From Diphasiastrum complanatum (Eukaryota; Streptophyta; Lycopodiopsida; Lycopodiales; Lycopodiaceae), in NCBI GenBank assembly GCA_029204225.1, contig CM055095.1, positions 56,674,140-56,738,139 on the forward strand: a DNA stretch of 64,000 nt, in the 5' to 3' direction. The translations under genes and the position numbers were made by a program. The first letter of the stretch is position 1. Each line of letters begins with the position of its first letter. Positions 51,496 through 63,558 of this stretch are shown here, piece by piece. The notes beneath the pieces were generated by a model. That model did no database searches. It saw only the letters and a list, made by a program, of their open reading frames with translations, and had not been told where the DNA came from.

Positions 51496-54400
51496 ATTCC
51501 ATTATCCATTTAGGACAGATGAAACATGCATCGATATATACATTTCTAACTTTAATGCAAGTCTTACCATCTCATTTGACTGCAGGCAATATTCAAACCT
51601 CCAAGACCTATCAGAGGGGGAATCCCTATTTGTTTTCCCCAGGTGAGCATTTTTGCATAGGTTAACAAATTTAAAAGGATGCAGGTGCTTGAGCTGAACA
51701 AAACATAATCAAGTGGCTTATGGATGCAGTTTGCAAATATTGGATCATTGGAGCAACATGGGTTTGCCAGAAACAGACTGTGGTCAATAGATCCTAATCC
51801 TCCACCCATATCACCAAGGAGCAGCACTAGCAATACTGGCGGCATGAGCAGCAAAGCTGTAGTTGACCTACTATTAAAACCAAATGATGATGACCTAAGG
51901 ATTTGGCCTCACATGTACTTCTCAACAACTCATACTGAAAACAGTGGGTTCTGCCATTTTTGTTCCATGTGCTGTTACTGAAGGATAGTGTAGTTTTTGA
52001 GACATGAGTCACTTCTAGCACCACCTAGAGTATAGGCACGGTAAATATCGATTAGTCAAAGTCTCGTTTTTGGTCAAGAAATGAACTGCTTTTTGCATGT
52101 TTAGGTGCTGTTTGGAAGTTTTTGAATTCGTATATTTTGCCAGTTAAGCTGCCATACTTTGAAGCCATTGCAGACTTATATTGTTCTTTGCCAGCATGGA
52201 AGCGAATACTTTGAAAATTTCTGCAGTTGCATAATGAAAATGACTTTAAAGATAATACATGAACTACAAATCCACCTAAGAAATTTTGCAATCAAATTTG
52301 TTGAAAACTTGGCTCCACAGTATTTGCATTGACCGACCAAGTTCGACACTTGTGCTTGTGTAGAATGTTGATAGTAATTTTGGTGGCATCCCTCTACAAA
52401 CTTCGTTTAGTTTTCAATCAAAAGGTTGTCGATAAATTTGAGTCTCCAATAGAAATGTATCAATTGTCTATTAACTTGGGAGTACATCTTAAGTTGAATA
52501 AACCAGTGCAATTGTTGAACTTGAGCAGATTTGAGTTTCGACTGCGAGTGGCATTAGGATCAGGGGGAGATCTTACTTTGATACTACGTGTGAGAAACAC
52601 AGATAGCAAGCCGTTCACATTTACAGTGGCTCTTCACAATTATCTTCCAGTATCTGATATTAGGTGATGAATTAAACTCTTTGCGACCTTAGTTTGTATA
52701 CATCTGGTTTTGGTGTGCAATTAAGAATGAACCTCCAGCCTTTTTTCTGCCAGTTTTATAGCTAGTAGAATACCTGATTCTTTACTGCAAAGGTTGGCTT
52801 AAGTGTCGTCTGATAAAGAATAGAGATACATGATATTTTATATCAAAAGTTGGCTTAAGTATTGTTTTACTAGTGATGGTGCCTCTGCTTTTAATTATAT
52901 GGTCTACTTATGATCAACATCAACATGCTGCATCGCATAGCAATAGTACAGACTCGGGGTCATAGAATAATCTTCAGCTAAGTTCACAGTACAATCAACA
53001 TGGTGGTGTACAAGCCCTCTTGCCAAGCAACTATTGTATGATTCTCCTACGAAAGAAATTGAGGATGACAAACTCAATCAACTGCACAGTATCTGCAGGT
53101 TTCTGGAGGACCTTAAAGTCCATGACGCTGCCGAATCAGAACATTGGCATGGCATAAGTCCCCTGAGGGTCTGCTCTTGGCCCATTCGGCCCTAAGCTTA
53201 TCCACTAAACAATAGTAGACAGGGATGTGGGCCCAATTCAGCCCTAAGTAGTCTTTACTGATTCCAATCATATGTCCACGACTCATGTTTTGGCTAGTAT
53301 TCAGCTTGCTTGATGTGTCTGTAATACCAGGGACCACACAGAAAGCAGCGTGTCATCCCTATAATAGCTGGGAAACAGCAGATGTTAAGCTGCATGCTTT
53401 CCTTTCAATAAAGAATTTGGAGCTCCTAGTGAAGAGCTGCTGATTGATTCTATTCTGGAAGAATCACAAGAAACAAATAAAAAAATCTCATTGAAGCAAC
53501 TTGCTTCTAAAATGCCTTTCTTTATGATTGAGAGGCCTCATCTACTCATGAGTTGAAACTATGATGAAACTATTTTCAGATGCATGTATGCTTGGAAACA
53601 ATATTTAGGATATGAGAACGTTATCATGCATCTGGAAGTAAACCAAATAGACGGCTTGATGGATGTTCTAGTTACATTTAGAACATTCGTACCTTGTCAT
53701 GTACCTTGTGTTACAGAAGCATACCTCTTCTATTATGTATATCACACAGCTTAGAACTAGTAATTCTAAACTTGGATGTTTAATGTGAGACAGTGAAGTC
53801 AGAATTGAAGGCTTGGAAACGATGGATTATCTGGACAATCTTCAGAACAGGGAACGCTTTACTGAACAAGGCGATGCTTTGACTTTTGACGGAGAGGTAG
53901 CATTCTGCAGGACAAGAAGAGAGAACCTTAGTTTAGTGGCTATCTACTGTTGTCTTTGTGGATCTTCACGGAAACTGCTTCTAATAATGACCTTGCCAGC
54001 ATTCTTACAGACCTATTTGATTTTGGTGTAGGTGGACAGAATATACCTGAGTACTCCCACAAAGATTGCCATAATCGATCATGAAAAGAAGAGGACATAT
54101 GTTTTAAAAAAAGAAGGCCTTCCTGATGCTGGTACGTGGACTTCTAAGGGATTTCTTTTATCATGGGTCTGCATTCCAGCTGGCTGTAGATCTTTATCTT
54201 GTTGTTAAGTCTTTTCCCGCATGATGTTGGACAAGAAGTGGGTCCTCACGTTCTTTCAGGCATAGGAACAGGAACGAGCACAGAAACGGGACCAAGGAGA
54301 GTGAACGAGAATGTCCCTGAAAAAATGGGAATTGGAACGGGAATGCCACATCAACACAATAACACATAAATAAAACATATCCATACACATCGAAATTACA

Positions 54401-57400
54401 CATTGAAAAGGATGAGGATGGTAGTTATGCAATGGCACTACTATAAACAATTTATATGTAAAATACTTCTAGATTTTTGGTTTCCTCCATTTATCTTGTT
54501 CTCAGGTCTTAGCAGAAACTGTGACCAATGAGCACGTTCCCAAGGCTTTCTCCTTCATTTATCTTGTTTTTGAGTCTTTGCAGAAACTATGGCCAGGGAA
54601 TGCATTCCCAATCACATTCCCATCCCTTGAGAACGCATTCCCATCTCAGGAACCTGAACTTATGTTTCCGAGCACGTTCCCAACCAGAGCAGGTCTGGGA
54701 ACATGTCGCACGTTTAAAAAGCCCACATTCCCACGTTCCCTGGTCACTATGCTTTCAGGGGTAAATCCTTTCACATGTGAAAATATCTTGGCAAGCAGTG
54801 TATAATATCATACCATCAAACTGCAACAGCCATATCTTTCTTCATCGCCTGTTTTTCACATGGTTACATCTTCCCCAATTAATCGAAGATTTTGTCATCT
54901 ACATTCACTTTAAGAAAAGAAGCTTAGGAAAGGTGAAACCTATTTCTGGCTTCACTTTCACATCTATGAATACACATAGCATGGAGGTCATGGGAATCTG
55001 CTTGCATCATACGCAAAGATGGAATATTGGCCTGTTTTTATGCTAGATTCATGCAACATTCCTAAAATTGAAATATACCAGGAAAACATCAAGGATGATG
55101 AAGGAGCCTCTTTCTGAAGGTGAAAGCTTTGAATTAGGTATTTCACATGTAGAGCAATGGGGGCTGACATTAGTGAAAGGCACTAGATAATCGATCCCTT
55201 CACTGATAAATTTTCCTGATGTTTCCATGTTAATCTGCATGTCTCTCTCCATAGGTTGTTATTGATTTTCTATGATGTAGAATGTGGATTATATTCTGTA
55301 TTCTGTTGTATTTTGAGTTGGTCATGCTTTTGCGAGGTGAGCATGTATGCAATGTGACTGCTATGTCCATGAGTGATTCTACCTGGAAAGCAGAGAATCT
55401 GCCTAGTTTTTGGAGATGGGGTTTTGAGTCCAAGATGAGCAGAGCTGTGAAGTTTGAAAAGTTACAGTGAGCCTTCCACTGACAAAGTCAGTGACGGTTT
55501 TCTCTATATCCTCACCCATTTGAGTGCCAGCTAGAGCAGCGATGAAATGTGACCAACGAAATTGTCCAAGTATTACCTGTCATGAGGAAGGTCTGAAGTG
55601 TTAAATGGAAGCATAGTCCTTGGATGCATGTCAAAGTTAGCATGATTTTCAGGAAATTTTAGAAGTTTTACTTAAATAAGTAAACTTCCTTTCAAATAAA
55701 TTTTATGTGAATCAAACCTTTTATTATGAAAGGCAATGTCCCTTTCCAAATATCCTGACATTTCATGGGCAGCGTTGTCCTGGAGAGTGGGCAGCATATC
55801 CGGGCACATCTGCATTTGCTACTGCTTGGAGGCTTGTGGTTTTTGACTTTTTAGAACTTCCTTTATCAGAGTTCTAGAAAGGGAAGAATTCATCCTAAGG
55901 ACACTTTTATCTTGAAGTCAAGCCACCTCTTCAACAACAGTAAGAGTTTTGACTCTGAATCTCTATATTACAGTTTCATTGACATTGCTCCAGCTCACGC
56001 TCTACCTACCAGGATTTTGTACTTGTAGAAAGCCTATCTGTTCACCTGCTATCTGGGTCAAACACAGCACATCAGAGTAAAATAGAATTAAAGAATATAC
56101 TATCTTATAGATTTTGCTTTTCTGTGACAAACCTCAATTATGATACCTGATAGCTTTGACGAAATGACAAAAGTTATATTCTTACATGAGAACTATGTTT
56201 TGGAATTATGCACTTTCAAACTTTTAACTAGCTGAATCTGGGTGAAAGTCATCACTGTCAAAAACAGAAATCATCAAGTGGAAGAATTTATGGTGTTGTA
56301 TGGCCTACTAAAGTAATAACCTGTGACACTTTCTACCACTTGATTTATAGAGGAAGTCGTCTCAAAAGGATGTGAAATCATCTGTTTGCTACAACTATTA
56401 TGGTATATATAATATTATAATTATGGGTTTGCCACGATAGTCTCACATGGTCATACATCTAGTACGATTATTTCAAATATGCCAAGTCACAGGATTTTTA
56501 CTTTTGCAGATTAGCTTATTCCGACGTAAAATTTGAATTATAGGTATTGTTTTAGTGCTTACCTATCAGCTTTCCTTTTCTTTCCTTTAAGAATAGACAA
56601 AAAGCTTTCTATGAGCATTTTTAGTCTTCATAATGGTTGGTATGCAGAGTGTATCTATTGTCATACGAAGTGGTATAGATGCCTGTCCATATGCATACAT
56701 GTACTTGGCAATCACAATTTTTATCATAATCGTCTTTTGAGAAAAATATGTCACAATATTTTGCAGGAGAAATGAATCGACAATTTGATATTTTGTGAAG
56801 TAGCTTACTAGCTAATTTGGAAGATGGCACTTTCGTCTGGGACTACATTGAATCTTGTTTCTCTGTTAGATGTTGATGCATTAGTTTGTCCTCTCAAAAA
56901 CATATTGCTGCTCTTCTTTTGCAACTGATCTCCCTCTAATAGCACGAATAGCCGTTTTCCATCCTATACAAGTTTAGTGTTGATTGATTCACTATTTGTT
57001 CAAACAAGGAATTTGATAGTATTTTTGAAACTTCATGCAACCTGGTACATGGTTCTACTGTCATTTCATATTATTATTTTTTGGCAGTTTTAAGGAAATG
57101 GATTTTCTTTTTCGCACAATCTGGTTGAATTTAGTCTTTGTCACTGCATTTTACCTTTCGAGTAGAATATTATCTCAATTCTTTGATGGACTATAGTGAT
57201 TGGATGGAAGTTGAAGCTTGAAACATGATACACCATCTGCTCTTCTAGTAGGTAGTCCTCTGGTTCACCTCTCTGAAGGCTTTGGAAGTTACTTAACAGG
57301 ACAAATTGCTTAGCTTTCTTTTTGACCATGCAGTTGTCTGGAATCCTTGGGAGAAAAAATCAAAACCTATTTTGGATCTTGGTGATGAGGATTATAAACA

Positions 57401-57545
57401 TATGCTTTGTGTTGAGGCTGCAGCAGTTGATTATCCTATCACTCTTAAGCCTGGTGAGGAGTGGAAAGGGCGTCAAGAATTAAGTGCTGTTTCATCCAGC
57501 TACTTCAGTGGCCAACTAGATCCGAGTAGAGTCTTGAATGGATAA
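49027..57545 (+). CDS. Putative glucose-6-phosphate 1-epimerase (aldose 1-epimerase family), nine coding exons
   Basis: Exons: 49027-49066, 49225-49385, 51186-51260, 51586-51642, 51730-51914, 52529-52663, 53794-53896, 54032-54131, 57334-57545. They sum to 1068 nt, 355 residues, with all phases matching and GT-AG introns. Conserved blocks: LYGGQVTSWKNDRGEELLFS (70-89), RGGIPICFPQ (102-111), LEQHGFARNRLW (His121), FEFRLRVAL, ALHNYL (His209), EVRIEGLETMDYLDNL (219-234), VDRIYL (Asp254), VVWNPWEKKS, and MLCVEAAAV (Glu313). His209 and Glu313 match the presumed acid/base pair of YMR099c-type enzymes, which interconvert alpha and beta glucose 6-phosphate. Family length is about 300-330; the extra N-terminal 40 residues are Ser/Pro-rich and not obviously a transit peptide. 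The start is the first ATG after a (GA)n tract; a downstream ATG pair at codons 42-43 is an alternative. Confidence 0.95.
50715..51000 (+). repeat. Tandem duplication (148-bp period) in epimerase intron 2
   Basis: TACCATAGTTTAGCT (50715) and TACCACAGTTTAGCT (50863) start two copies sharing AGCATGTATAAATTGAATGT and TTTCTACTTTATCCTTTTTA. Each copy ends in a polypyrimidine stretch plus ACAG, resembling a splice acceptor. Confidence 0.85.
51444..51490. repeat. (CT)n microsatellite in epimerase intron 3
   Basis: About 23 CT units, about 95 bp upstream of the exon 4 acceptor at 51585. Confidence 0.95.
54261..54751. mobile_element. hAT-like miniature transposon in epimerase intron 8
   Basis: Flanked by a perfect 8-bp direct repeat CTTTCAGG (54253-54260 and 54752-54759). 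The ends are imperfect inverted repeats: CATAGGAACAGGAACG on the left and, in reverse complement, CATAGTGACCAGGGAACG on the right. Subterminal DNA is rich in GGGAACG/CGTTCCC words on both sides. An 8-bp duplication and CA-starting terminal repeats are hAT hallmarks. At 491 bp it has no transposase and must be non-autonomous. Confidence 0.85.
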
Positions 57546-60371
57546 AATATAGCATGACGCTACGAGAGTTTCTGATTTGTAATGAAAACATCCTTCCAAA
57601 GGATCTATTCAAAGAGTCTAGTTCGCTGAGGCCAAAGTTTTTGCTCGCATCCATCACCAAAAGCTTCCATGTATCATTCACACACACTCAATAGTTTTTT
57701 CTATATCAGACGGCAGCGGCTGGTCATCTTTTATGCTGTACATCACGCAATTAAAAAGGTGACGCCTTTTGGGAGATGGATTCGACATTCTGGTGCCTGA
57801 TTTGACTTGGCATCTGGGTGTAGTTTGTTAAAGACACTGTTATTGAGAAGTGTAGATCATGAACAAGGGGCACAAGATTTTGTAGTGCCATTCTAGTTGC
57901 CATCTTGATATATTATCTTGTTTTACACCAAAATTTTGACAAATTCCACTTTTCAGCCGTAAATAGTGCAAGTTGTTTGATAGGCTTTGGGGCACAACAT
58001 CATAACTGAATAGGGTGCAGATGCTCCAGAGTCCAATCAGAACTCATATACCAAAATACCAAAAAAAAAAAAAAGGCAACTGTCAAGTGTGTTATTTCGT
58101 GAGCTGTTTTTTCCTCACACCGGGAACTGTTGTGCCTTAAAGAAGAGGCTGAGACATTAATGTTGTGTTGTTGCTTTTTTATGTTATTTTTGCATATACA
58201 ATATATATAGGTTTTGGCATTATAATTGTTCTGATTTAAGTAAATGTTTGCCTCAATGTGGCTACTTTCTCTCAAAATTCATAATAGATCAGCGATATCT
58301 CTAGCTCCTTTTCAATTGATGTCCAATGGTGAGTAATGTAAGAATGCAGTAAAGTGTAGATCTGAAGTGACCACCTTGAGATGCCGAAAAAAGACAACTC
58401 ATCGTGTTGGGATGTATTTGATTACTGTGCCGTAGCATACAACATGGTACCATTACACAACAAAGGCAATTCATTACATTTTGTATGGATGAATACATGT
58501 TGGTGCAAATTCTTAATTCTGCAAGTTTGTTCCTGCACGGGTAGCTTGTTGGTTTACAGTCTCATTGTTCTCCTGGAGCCTGTAGGTCAAGAGATTGAAT
58601 TTTATCCAGACGCATGTTTGTTTTTGGACAAACACCTCGTCTCTAAGTAGTTTTCTAGGTTCCTGTTAGTAAAGAAGAAATTTCATGTTCATGTTAAAAT
58701 TTAGCATAAATATTTGCTTTCTAAATTTACCACGTTAAATGTTTGATAATGACTCTAAAAGATAGTAATATATTCTTTGCCAAGCATTTGAACTTATTCC
58801 TTGGGTTCCCATGTAAGGCGAGGCTAATTCAAGTTCCCAAATATGCAAAATAATAATTAGCATAAATATTTGCTTTCTAAACTTACCACATTAAATGTTT
58901 GATAATGACTCTCTAAAAGATAGTAATATATTCTTTGCCAAGCATTTGAACTTATTCCTTGGGTTCCCATGTGAGGCGTGGCTAATTCAAGTTCCCAAAT
59001 ATGCATAATAATAATTAGCTTTTATTACAAAAGAAAAAGCCTTGGTGTTATCTCTTTAGAGTTTGGTGTTACTATTGGGAAAAAAACGTTGAGATTTGTT
59101 AGGGCCTAATTCAAGCCACAACACAATTGATAGACAAGCCAAAACCAAGTAACATCCAAGATGTTAACAAGGAAATGCCTTCTAGTCGTCTAATATTTAT
59201 TTGGTGGTCAATGGAAAGTTCATTTACATGTGTAAATGATGTCATGCCAAAGGTACTATTTCATTTTCTCTTGTTCAACAATCCTTTAATTTTACCATCG
59301 TTATTGATCATTAAATGAGAGTTGTACTTGTTTAAGCATTGAATAAATGAAAAACACTTTATTCAAGTAATTAATCAAAGATTAAGTTCATAGAGCAAAC
59401 TTGAATATCAACCAAGTTGGAGCTTCTTTTTTACAATGAAATATTAGTCAATTGTTATATGCACAAAGTACATATATAAATTATCATCAAATGACTAGGA
59501 AAGCATATTGTCGTTGAAAATGCCCTACTTTATGCCATCATGCAAATAATTTGTAGCTTGTTTCAAAGTTTCACAAAAGTTACAAGGCTCATTCACACAC
59601 TAGAGAGCTTTTGCAAGGTCAAATTTTATGTATGACATCCACAAATATAATTCATTTTTTATCCAAAAAGTTAAGAATGTTGATTGTAAGTCTATGGCAA
59701 GCTCCATATGTAATACATTGTTGTGATTTTGAAAGAAAAAAAAAAGTGGTTTCTTGGCAATCAAATCTTTCACATGTTTGATGACCTAAAAAACATGTCA
59801 AAATTTGAAAATGTCTTGGTTGGCCAATCCATCATATCATTCCCAATGAGAGCAAATTCAATTGAGAGTCTTTTACAGAGGAGGATATGTGTCCAACCAA
59901 AGAGACATCTCTAGAAATCCAACACACACACAATATATAAGGGCTTCAACTCCTCATTAGACGTACAAAGAGGACATAGATGAGAATTGAGATAATGGCT
60001 CTTGCAATTGAGGGGTTTTTTTTCTTCTGACTTGGTCTAGCCTATCTCTTTATTTGTTGCATCGTGGTAGTAAAGCTTTCTTTAAATTCAAACTAGTGGG
60101 TTAGCCTCTTGGCGATGAAATGATCTATAATCTACAATGTAGAGTAGTCGGTTTCTCTACTACTTAGTTCCATGGAATTTAATGTTTGAGAAGGTGATAA
60201 GTAGTATTGAACACTATCTCACAATATGTGGATTTCAAGAATATATGGTGAAGCTGGTCGGGTTGGGGTTCTAACTTGGCAATAAAATTCTTGAGATTAC
60301 ATAACCAAGGTTCACAGTTGTGGTTTCATTTGGTTCTCTTTCTTCCATTGGCCTATCTCCTGTATCTCTTG
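57546..60371 (+). other. Epimerase 3' UTR and downstream intergenic DNA
   Basis: No canonical AATAAA is seen close to the stop, so the 3' end is not set. 58053-58075 has a poly(A) run of about 14. The rest is AT-rich with open frames under 92 codons and no recognised motifs. Confidence 0.5.
58701..59018 (+). repeat. 156-bp tandem duplication
   Basis: Two copies start TTAGCATAAATATTTGCTTT at 58701 and 58857. They differ at a handful of positions, so the duplication is recent. Copy 2 is 1-2 bp longer (CTCTCTAAAAG against CTCTAAAAG). Confidence 0.95.
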
Positions 60372-60519
60372 AATCTGCATGCTTTATTCAATCAAAGTAG
60401 AAACTGCTCTATTAGTATATAGACTAGAATTAGACAAGATTGAAGACAATGATATTAGTTTGATTTATTCGAACTTTCATCGTCTTCTCTGAAGGAGAAT
60501 TCCTAGTATTTTTCCTATA
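60372..60519 (+). mobile_element. Copia 5' LTR, only the last 148 bp left
   Basis: Matches 61728-61876 closely from AATCTGCATGCTTTATTCAA to TAGTATTTTTCCTA. The upstream 450 bp present in the 3' LTR cannot be recognised here. Confidence 0.85.
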
Positions 60520-60520
60520 G

Positions 60521-60532
60521 TGGTATCAGAGT
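60521..60532 (+). other. Primer-binding site, tRNA-iMet type
   Basis: TGGTATCAGAGT one base after the LTR end. Confidence 0.88.
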
Positions 60533-60582
60533 CGACACATCCATCAACAGCTGTATGTGGAGCTTATTCGGAAGATTAGAAG

Positions 60583-61241
60583 ATGTCTTCGATCAGCAGC
60601 ATTCAGTCTAAGATCAGTATGATCTTGGATACAGAAGGTTCAAATTATTTAGTCTGGAAGTTAAAGACCACTCATACTGAAGGGTGAAGGTCTTTGGCAA
60701 TGGGAAGATTCAACAAAACTTCATGAATGGAAGGAGAAAAATGACAAAGCTATAGCAATTGTTGCGTCTTCAGTGAATGACAACATAATGCTAGATCTTT
60801 CATCGACTTCGAACGCGAAAGAGCTGGGCATCCGTGAAGGATGATAGCAAAAGTGTTTCAGGAGGTTGTACGCTAGCATCTAGTGCAACCATACTTTGGA
60901 TAAGCAAGAAGCAAACAACAGTAGCTCAATCTTCCTGTGAGGCCGAATATGTAGCAGCAGCTAAGATGGCAAACGAGCTGATATGGATCAAGCAAATGTT
61001 GGAAGGATTTGATGAAACTATTTCTGAACCTTACGTCTTACTAATGGATAACACTTCAGCAATCTATCTTATGAAAGATCCCGTGTTTCATTCGAAAACG
61101 AAACATATAGCTATCAAGTATCATGTTATTCAGGACTTAGTCGAAAAGAATATACTGAAGATAGTCTTCATACCTACAGAGGAAATGACAACTGATATCT
61201 TTACAAAGCCACTCGGTAAACCTTTGTTCGAGAAGCAATGA
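60583..61241 (+). pseudogene. Copia gag start fused to RNase H by internal deletion
   Basis: ATG at 60583 opens a gag frame (NYLVWKL, with a stop soon after) and reaches SSTSNAKEL near 60820. Directly afterwards SVKDDSKSVSGGCTL begins, the RNase H domain, which continues through CEAEYVAAAKMANELIWIKQ, DNTSAIYLMKDPVFHSKTKH and MTTDIFTKPLGKPLFEKQ to a stop at 61239. Protease, integrase and RT (roughly 3 kb in a full element) are missing. The junction at about 60820-60835 shows no filler. The RNase H part is intact, with the typical DN and TKPL motifs. Confidence 0.9.
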
Positions 61242-61273
61242 AGAAGATTGGGATTAATCCAACTGCCCACTTT

Positions 61274-61283
61274 GAAAGGGAGC
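61274..61283 (+). other. Polypurine tract
   Basis: GAAAGGGAGC immediately before the 3' LTR start TGTAGAACACC. Confidence 0.8.
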
Positions 61284-61876
61284 TGTAGAACACCTTGACA
61301 GACAAATCCCGGTTCTACCAACAAAGTGCATCGTACAATTGACAAAGGCTAAGAAACCGAACTCGAAACATTTTTATTTTTGTTCGAACTTGAAACGAAC
61401 TCGAACTCAAACTTGAATTCGAATTCGAACTCGAATTCCAAAAAAAAAAAAAAATGAACTCTGGAAATAGAACGTTATTTTATATCAACCGTCTTAACGG
61501 TTAGATCGATTGTTACAGAAGGAAGAAGGCCAAAAGACCTATCCTATGACAATATAAATATATGTACACTTACTCATTGTATGTACAAGGCAACAACATA
61601 TGTATGCAGAAGAATCAGAATCAAAATAATAAAAATTCAATTAATCAAAGTTTGCAACAGATGATTTTTTTTTTCCAGTTGTTCTAATTATCTAAAATTG
61701 TCTATCGCAGTCACTCATATATTTCCTAAATCTGCATGCTTTATTCAATCAAAGTAGAAACTGCTCTATAGTATATAGGCCAGAATCAGACAAGATTGAA
61801 GACACTGATATTAGTTTGATTTGTTCAAAACTTTTATCGCGTTCTCTGAAGGAGAATTTCTAGTATTTTTCCTACA
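61284..61876 (+). mobile_element. Copia 3' LTR (593 bp)
   Basis: TGTAGA...CCTACA ends. Contains an imperfect tandem array of GAACTC/GAATTC-type hexamers (61380-61440), followed by an A14 run at 61440. GACAATATAAATATATGTAC near 61549 includes a TATA box. Confidence 0.88.
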
Positions 61877-63237
61877 AGAAGTGTGAACAATTCTAAACCT
61901 TTTTGTTGTTTTGCTAGAGTTTTTGATTAGTAACCTTCTTAATAGGTGTAGTTTGTTTGTGTGCCTTGCTTTTTGTTTATAATTGGTCAAGATCCAGTTT
62001 TTATTTTGCAAGGGGCGCACTTAGTGCGAGCTTTTTTTCCTGGTAGATGAGCCTTTCCCTCAGCAGACGAGTGTTTAACAGTCTGTAGCAAGCATTTCCA
62101 GAAACATTCGCCAGCAGTCTAAAACACTCGCCCATTGACAGTTTTAGTTTTTGAAGAAAACTTTTGTTAGGTAGTTGATTGTTTTTGTGTTTAGCCATCT
62201 ATTTATGGATTCCTACAAATACTCACCACACATGCATGAAGGCAAGCATGTCTAGAAGTCCCTTGTTTACCTTTTTAAAATTTCAGCAGATGAGCTGCCT
62301 ATTTTTGTTAAGTAGTGCTAGTGAATTTTTCAAACACTCGCCTCACACGGAGAAGTGCTTGAAAACATTCGCCATCGTGTCTGAAGGATAGCCCTTGTCG
62401 AGAGCTTCTTGTAGAGGTCTAGGCGAACATTTCTATTAAGATATGCAAACACTCTCCCCACACGTGTGAAGGCAAGCATTTTAGAAACTTCATAAAAACA
62501 TTTGCCTACTTCTCAACAAGTCCCTGGCAGGGTTACCCACCACCTGAAAAATCAGCGAATATTTTTTTGAGGTCTACAACCTCCTGGACTAGCTTTTGTA
62601 CTAACCTTTTTGTGCAATTACTGCTCAATGTCAGCAACTGCAATTTATTCCTTTTCAGATCTACCCATCTACTTGATTAATTGAAAACCCACTCTATAAA
62701 TGATAGGCAGCCACATCTCACTTAGTGATTTAAGAAAGACCTAGGTTTCCAGGGCCCATACTCCTTTTTCTTGAGTTAAGAATTTTCAATCAGTTCTTTG
62801 ATAACTATCGAACCAATTGAAAACTTCAGCAGGGGGGGGGGGGGGGTTATGATTTGATTGTTGACTAACCATCAGATCTAGACCGATTGATGAACACCCA
62901 ACATAGTACATAGACTCTCTTCAAGTCTATCATCTATACTTTCAATCGTACCCTTTTAGATCTTAGGTCCTATTATTGCCTAAGGTCTATCTTTTTTCTA
63001 TCAAGGATAATCACATCATCAAAGCAAGTAGATCTTTGATTAGGCCCTGGCGATAGGAAGATCCTTGATCAGATTGTCTTTTCTTTTGACCAATAAAACC
63101 CCTAAAAAGAGAAATAGACTTGGAAAATACAAAATCAATATAAATCGAAAAACGAAAAACAAGGGGCCAATGTTCAGACTCATCGAGAATCTGACAACTA
63201 CCCCATAGAATAAGCATCCGTAATTTTGCCAATGATT
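61877..63237. other. No recognised gene; CACTCGCC/ACATTCGCC word repeats and a G15 run
   Basis: Words such as ACACTCGCC, ACATTCGCC and GAAGGCAAGCAT recur with variation between about 62060 and 62510, suggesting a diverged short-period repeat. A 15-base G run is at 62832-62846. No coding motif. Confidence 0.5.
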
Positions 63238-63558
63238 GGTATTTTAACATAGAGGCTGTCGAAAAAGAAGACTGGACCACATTACAAAGGATATTTATAT
63301 TGCGCTTCTAGATTCATGGAAGATCCCCTCTTAGAACGAGTACACATTAAGAGCCGCGAGTTTGTTAGAGACTTTATCGAAAGGGTCAAGAAGTTAAAGG
63401 GACAGTGTACCCCTACTAGTGTGCCCGACGCTAGCGTGATCTCATGCTTTATGGTTGGGTTGCCCAAAAGCACCCGACATCACATGAAACGCAGAAGCGA
63501 GACCCAAACCTTTAGTGAAGCATGTACCGATGCCATACGAGAGTCGTGGGTCAGATAG
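63238..63558 (+). pseudogene. Retrotransposon gag fragment (gypsy type)
   Basis: KSREFVRDFIERVKKLKG and SCFMVGLPKSTRHHMKRR resemble KMVRDYIE and LSGIPKRIRRELKP of the gag at 18.0-19.4 kb in the same order, so it is the same capsid domain type. WTTLQRIFILRF in a different frame just upstream shows a frameshift near 63306. The rest of the element is not recognisable. Confidence 0.65.

Noticed and set aside
58531-58612. Second SINE or tRNA-like sequence
   Set aside because: GGGTAGCTTGTTGG and GGTCAAGAGATTGAATTTTA loosely recall A and B boxes, but the B box has several mismatches and no flanking duplication was found.
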